DNA from: Bdellovibrionales bacterium | Lineage (GTDB): Bacteria; Bdellovibrionota_G; JALEGL01; JAGRMV01 | DNA length: 32,648 nucleotides | Direction: 5' to 3' | Assembly: GCA_020434365.1 (NCBI GenBank) | Contig: JAGRAX010000010.1 | Location: forward strand, 1 to 32,648 | Shown here: positions 31,394 to 32,648 of the stretch, in pieces | Position numbering within the stretch: position 1 is the first letter of the stretch | Layout of the letters: every line of letters begins with the position of its first letter | Position numbers and translations under genes: made by a program | The notes under the pieces: model-generated | Databases searched by the model: none | What the model was told of the DNA's origin: nothing | Seen by the model: the letters and a program-made list of their open reading frames with translations, nothing else

Positions 31394-32648
31394 TCTTTCA
31401 GTGACCGCACTTCCTCAACCGTCGCACCAAAAAGTGTTACGGCTTTCTCAAGGTTTGGATTCTTGAGCGCTTCTTTTTGCTGTTGTTTTTTTTCTTCTTT
31501 GTCTTTTTGCGCCTTTTCAGTTTTGGCCATTCTGGCTTGAATTTCTACCTGCGGCTCAATTCCAAAAAGAGTTTTCGCTGTTGCAATGATATAGTTTTGA
31601 AACTCTCTCTCACTGGCCCGCGTGTAATAAAAACTGCTTTCTTCGTATTCGAGACTCAAACGAGATTCATCAAATCCAATGAGCTTACCTTGAACCAAAA
31701 TCGCCGCCGTGCCCGGTTTTTCTTTTTTGACTTGGTCTAACAATCGATCCCACGAAACAGGTCCCTGACCTGCTTTCGGCTTTTCTTTTTCGCTTTGAGA
31801 GGGGTGCTCTTTTGAACTTTCATCTTGAGAACTTTGGGTATGCTGCACTGAAATCTGGCCAGAGCCTTGGGGCAACTTTGATTCTAACTTTTCCAAACGA
31901 TTTAAGAGCTCTGTGAGCGGGAAGCTTGTAAGCTTTCTTGTGATTCGAATAAAAGTAACTTCGAGCAAATAACGGGGAAACTCCACTCGACCCAATACGC
32001 CCAAGGCATATTTGATCAAGTCAAACCATCGCTCTAACTCTGCGGAGGCAACTTTTTCTGCCTGCGCGGAGAGCCAATCCAACTCTTCTTGTCCTGCTTT
32101 GATCAAATCAGATCCAATATCATTTTGAATCAAGATCATGTGACGGATTTTTTCTAAAAGTTCCAAGAGATAACTCTTGATATCAAAGCCTTTGGAAAAC
32201 ACTTTTTCCAATACACCAAGAGCTTGTTTGACATCATAGGATACAAAACTTTCTATGCTCTGTGTAATGAGAGTTCGATCCGTTAGTCCCAGGCTTTCTG
32301 CAACTTGTTGACCCGTAATCTTTCCGTCTGAAAACGCAATGACCTGATCTAACATTGAAAGTGCGTCTCTTAAGCTTCCGTTACCCTGCCTTGAAACCAT
32401 ACGCAGAGCTTGTTCCTCCACATCGAGCTTTTCCTTTTGCATGATCTGCCCCAAGTAGGCATAAATCTGAGACTCAGAAATATGGCGAAAATCAAAACGA
32501 CTGCAGCGCGATAAAATGGTCTCAGGGATTTTGTGAACCTCTGTTGTAGCAAAAATAAAAAAAACGCCTGCAGGAGGCTCTTCCAAAGTCTTTAACAATG
32601 CATTGAAGGCACTGGTTGAAAGCATGTGAACTTCGTCGATAATGTAGA
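31390..32648 (-). CDS. dnaX: DNA polymerase III subunit gamma/tau, N-terminus outside window
   Basis: The frame runs open to the right edge, so the first part of the ATPase domain (Walker A and zinc module) is missing. The visible part starts YIIDEVHML (Walker B) and continues with STSAFNALLKTLEEPP, sensor 1 FATTE and LSRCSRFDF, then the collar domain. The C-terminal region is proline-, glutamine- and lysine-rich with a charged low-complexity stretch (KEKAQKDKEEKKQQQKEAL region) before the end. DnaX is the clamp-loader motor. At least 419 residues are present. The stop overlaps the recR start. Confidence 0.96.
   Translation of the reverse strand, partial: YIIDEVHMLSTSAFNALLKTLEEPPAGVFFIFATTEVHKIPETILSRCSRFDFRHISESQIYAYLGQIMQKEKLDVEEQALRMVSRQGNGSLRDALSMLDQVIAFSDGKITGQQVAESLGLTDRTLITQSIESFVSYDVKQALGVLEKVFSKGFDIKSYLLELLEKIRHMILIQNDIGSDLIKAGQEELDWLSAQAEKVASAELERWFDLIKYALGVLGRVEFPRYLLEVTFIRITRKLTSFPLTELLNRLEKLESKLPQGSGQISVQHTQSSQDESSKEHPSQSEKEKPKAGQGPVSWDRLLDQVKKEKPGTAAILVQGKLIGFDESRLSLEYEESSFYYTRASEREFQNYIIATAKTLFGIEPQVEIQARMAKTEKAQKDKEEKKQQQKEALKNPNLEKAVTLFGATVEEVRSLKE

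Overview
The window looks like a chromosomal segment of a Gram-negative bacterium of the broad deltaproteobacterial type (Myxococcota, Bdellovibrionota or a relative). The evidence is an MglB-MglA polarity pair, two Hanks-type kinases with the HRD-x-SPxN catalytic loop common in myxobacteria, a PhaR regulator, LspA and many signal-peptide proteins. Base composition is AT-leaning. The exact lineage cannot be fixed by reading alone. There are no rRNA or tRNA genes, CRISPR arrays or recognisable transposases, and no gene-free stretch longer than 300 bases.

Region 1 (1-8946, all minus strand) is an accessory island of seven tandem paralogues of a secreted ankyrin-repeat protein, the last cut by the window edge, with one secreted von Willebrand A protein among them. 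All seven share the same layout: a signal peptide, a short domain with two cysteines exactly 23 residues apart, an RM-x2-Y-x2-F helix, then 4 to about 13 ankyrin repeats. I do not recognise the N-terminal domain. This family is the best candidate here for an undescribed system.

Region 2 (9095-14560) holds salvage and envelope-precursor genes: upp-hpt-ridA and phaR on the plus strand, then a glmU-glmS operon on the minus strand. GlmU lacks most of its acetyltransferase domain. Region 3 (14692-22558, plus) is one long operon: a kinase fused to a formylglycine-generating-enzyme-like domain, an ABC-type periplasmic binding protein, glycyl-tRNA synthetase, a second kinase with a PEGA-like tail, and a polytopic membrane protein with an HExxH peptidase motif.

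Region 4 (22562-26837) has lspA, comF, a dihydrouridine synthase gene and two unknown secreted proteins. One of the unknown genes sits between two 54-bp direct repeats that separate comF from dus; the first repeat also encodes the end of ComF.

Region 5 (26933-32648, minus) is an information-processing cluster: dnaX (partial), recR, mglB, mglA, a ribosomal gene, rplI and dnaB. The ribosomal gene is the most striking single finding: bS6 and bS18 are fused in one 186-residue reading frame, so partners that pair on the 30S platform are made as one chain. A compact hairpin lies just before its ribosome binding site.
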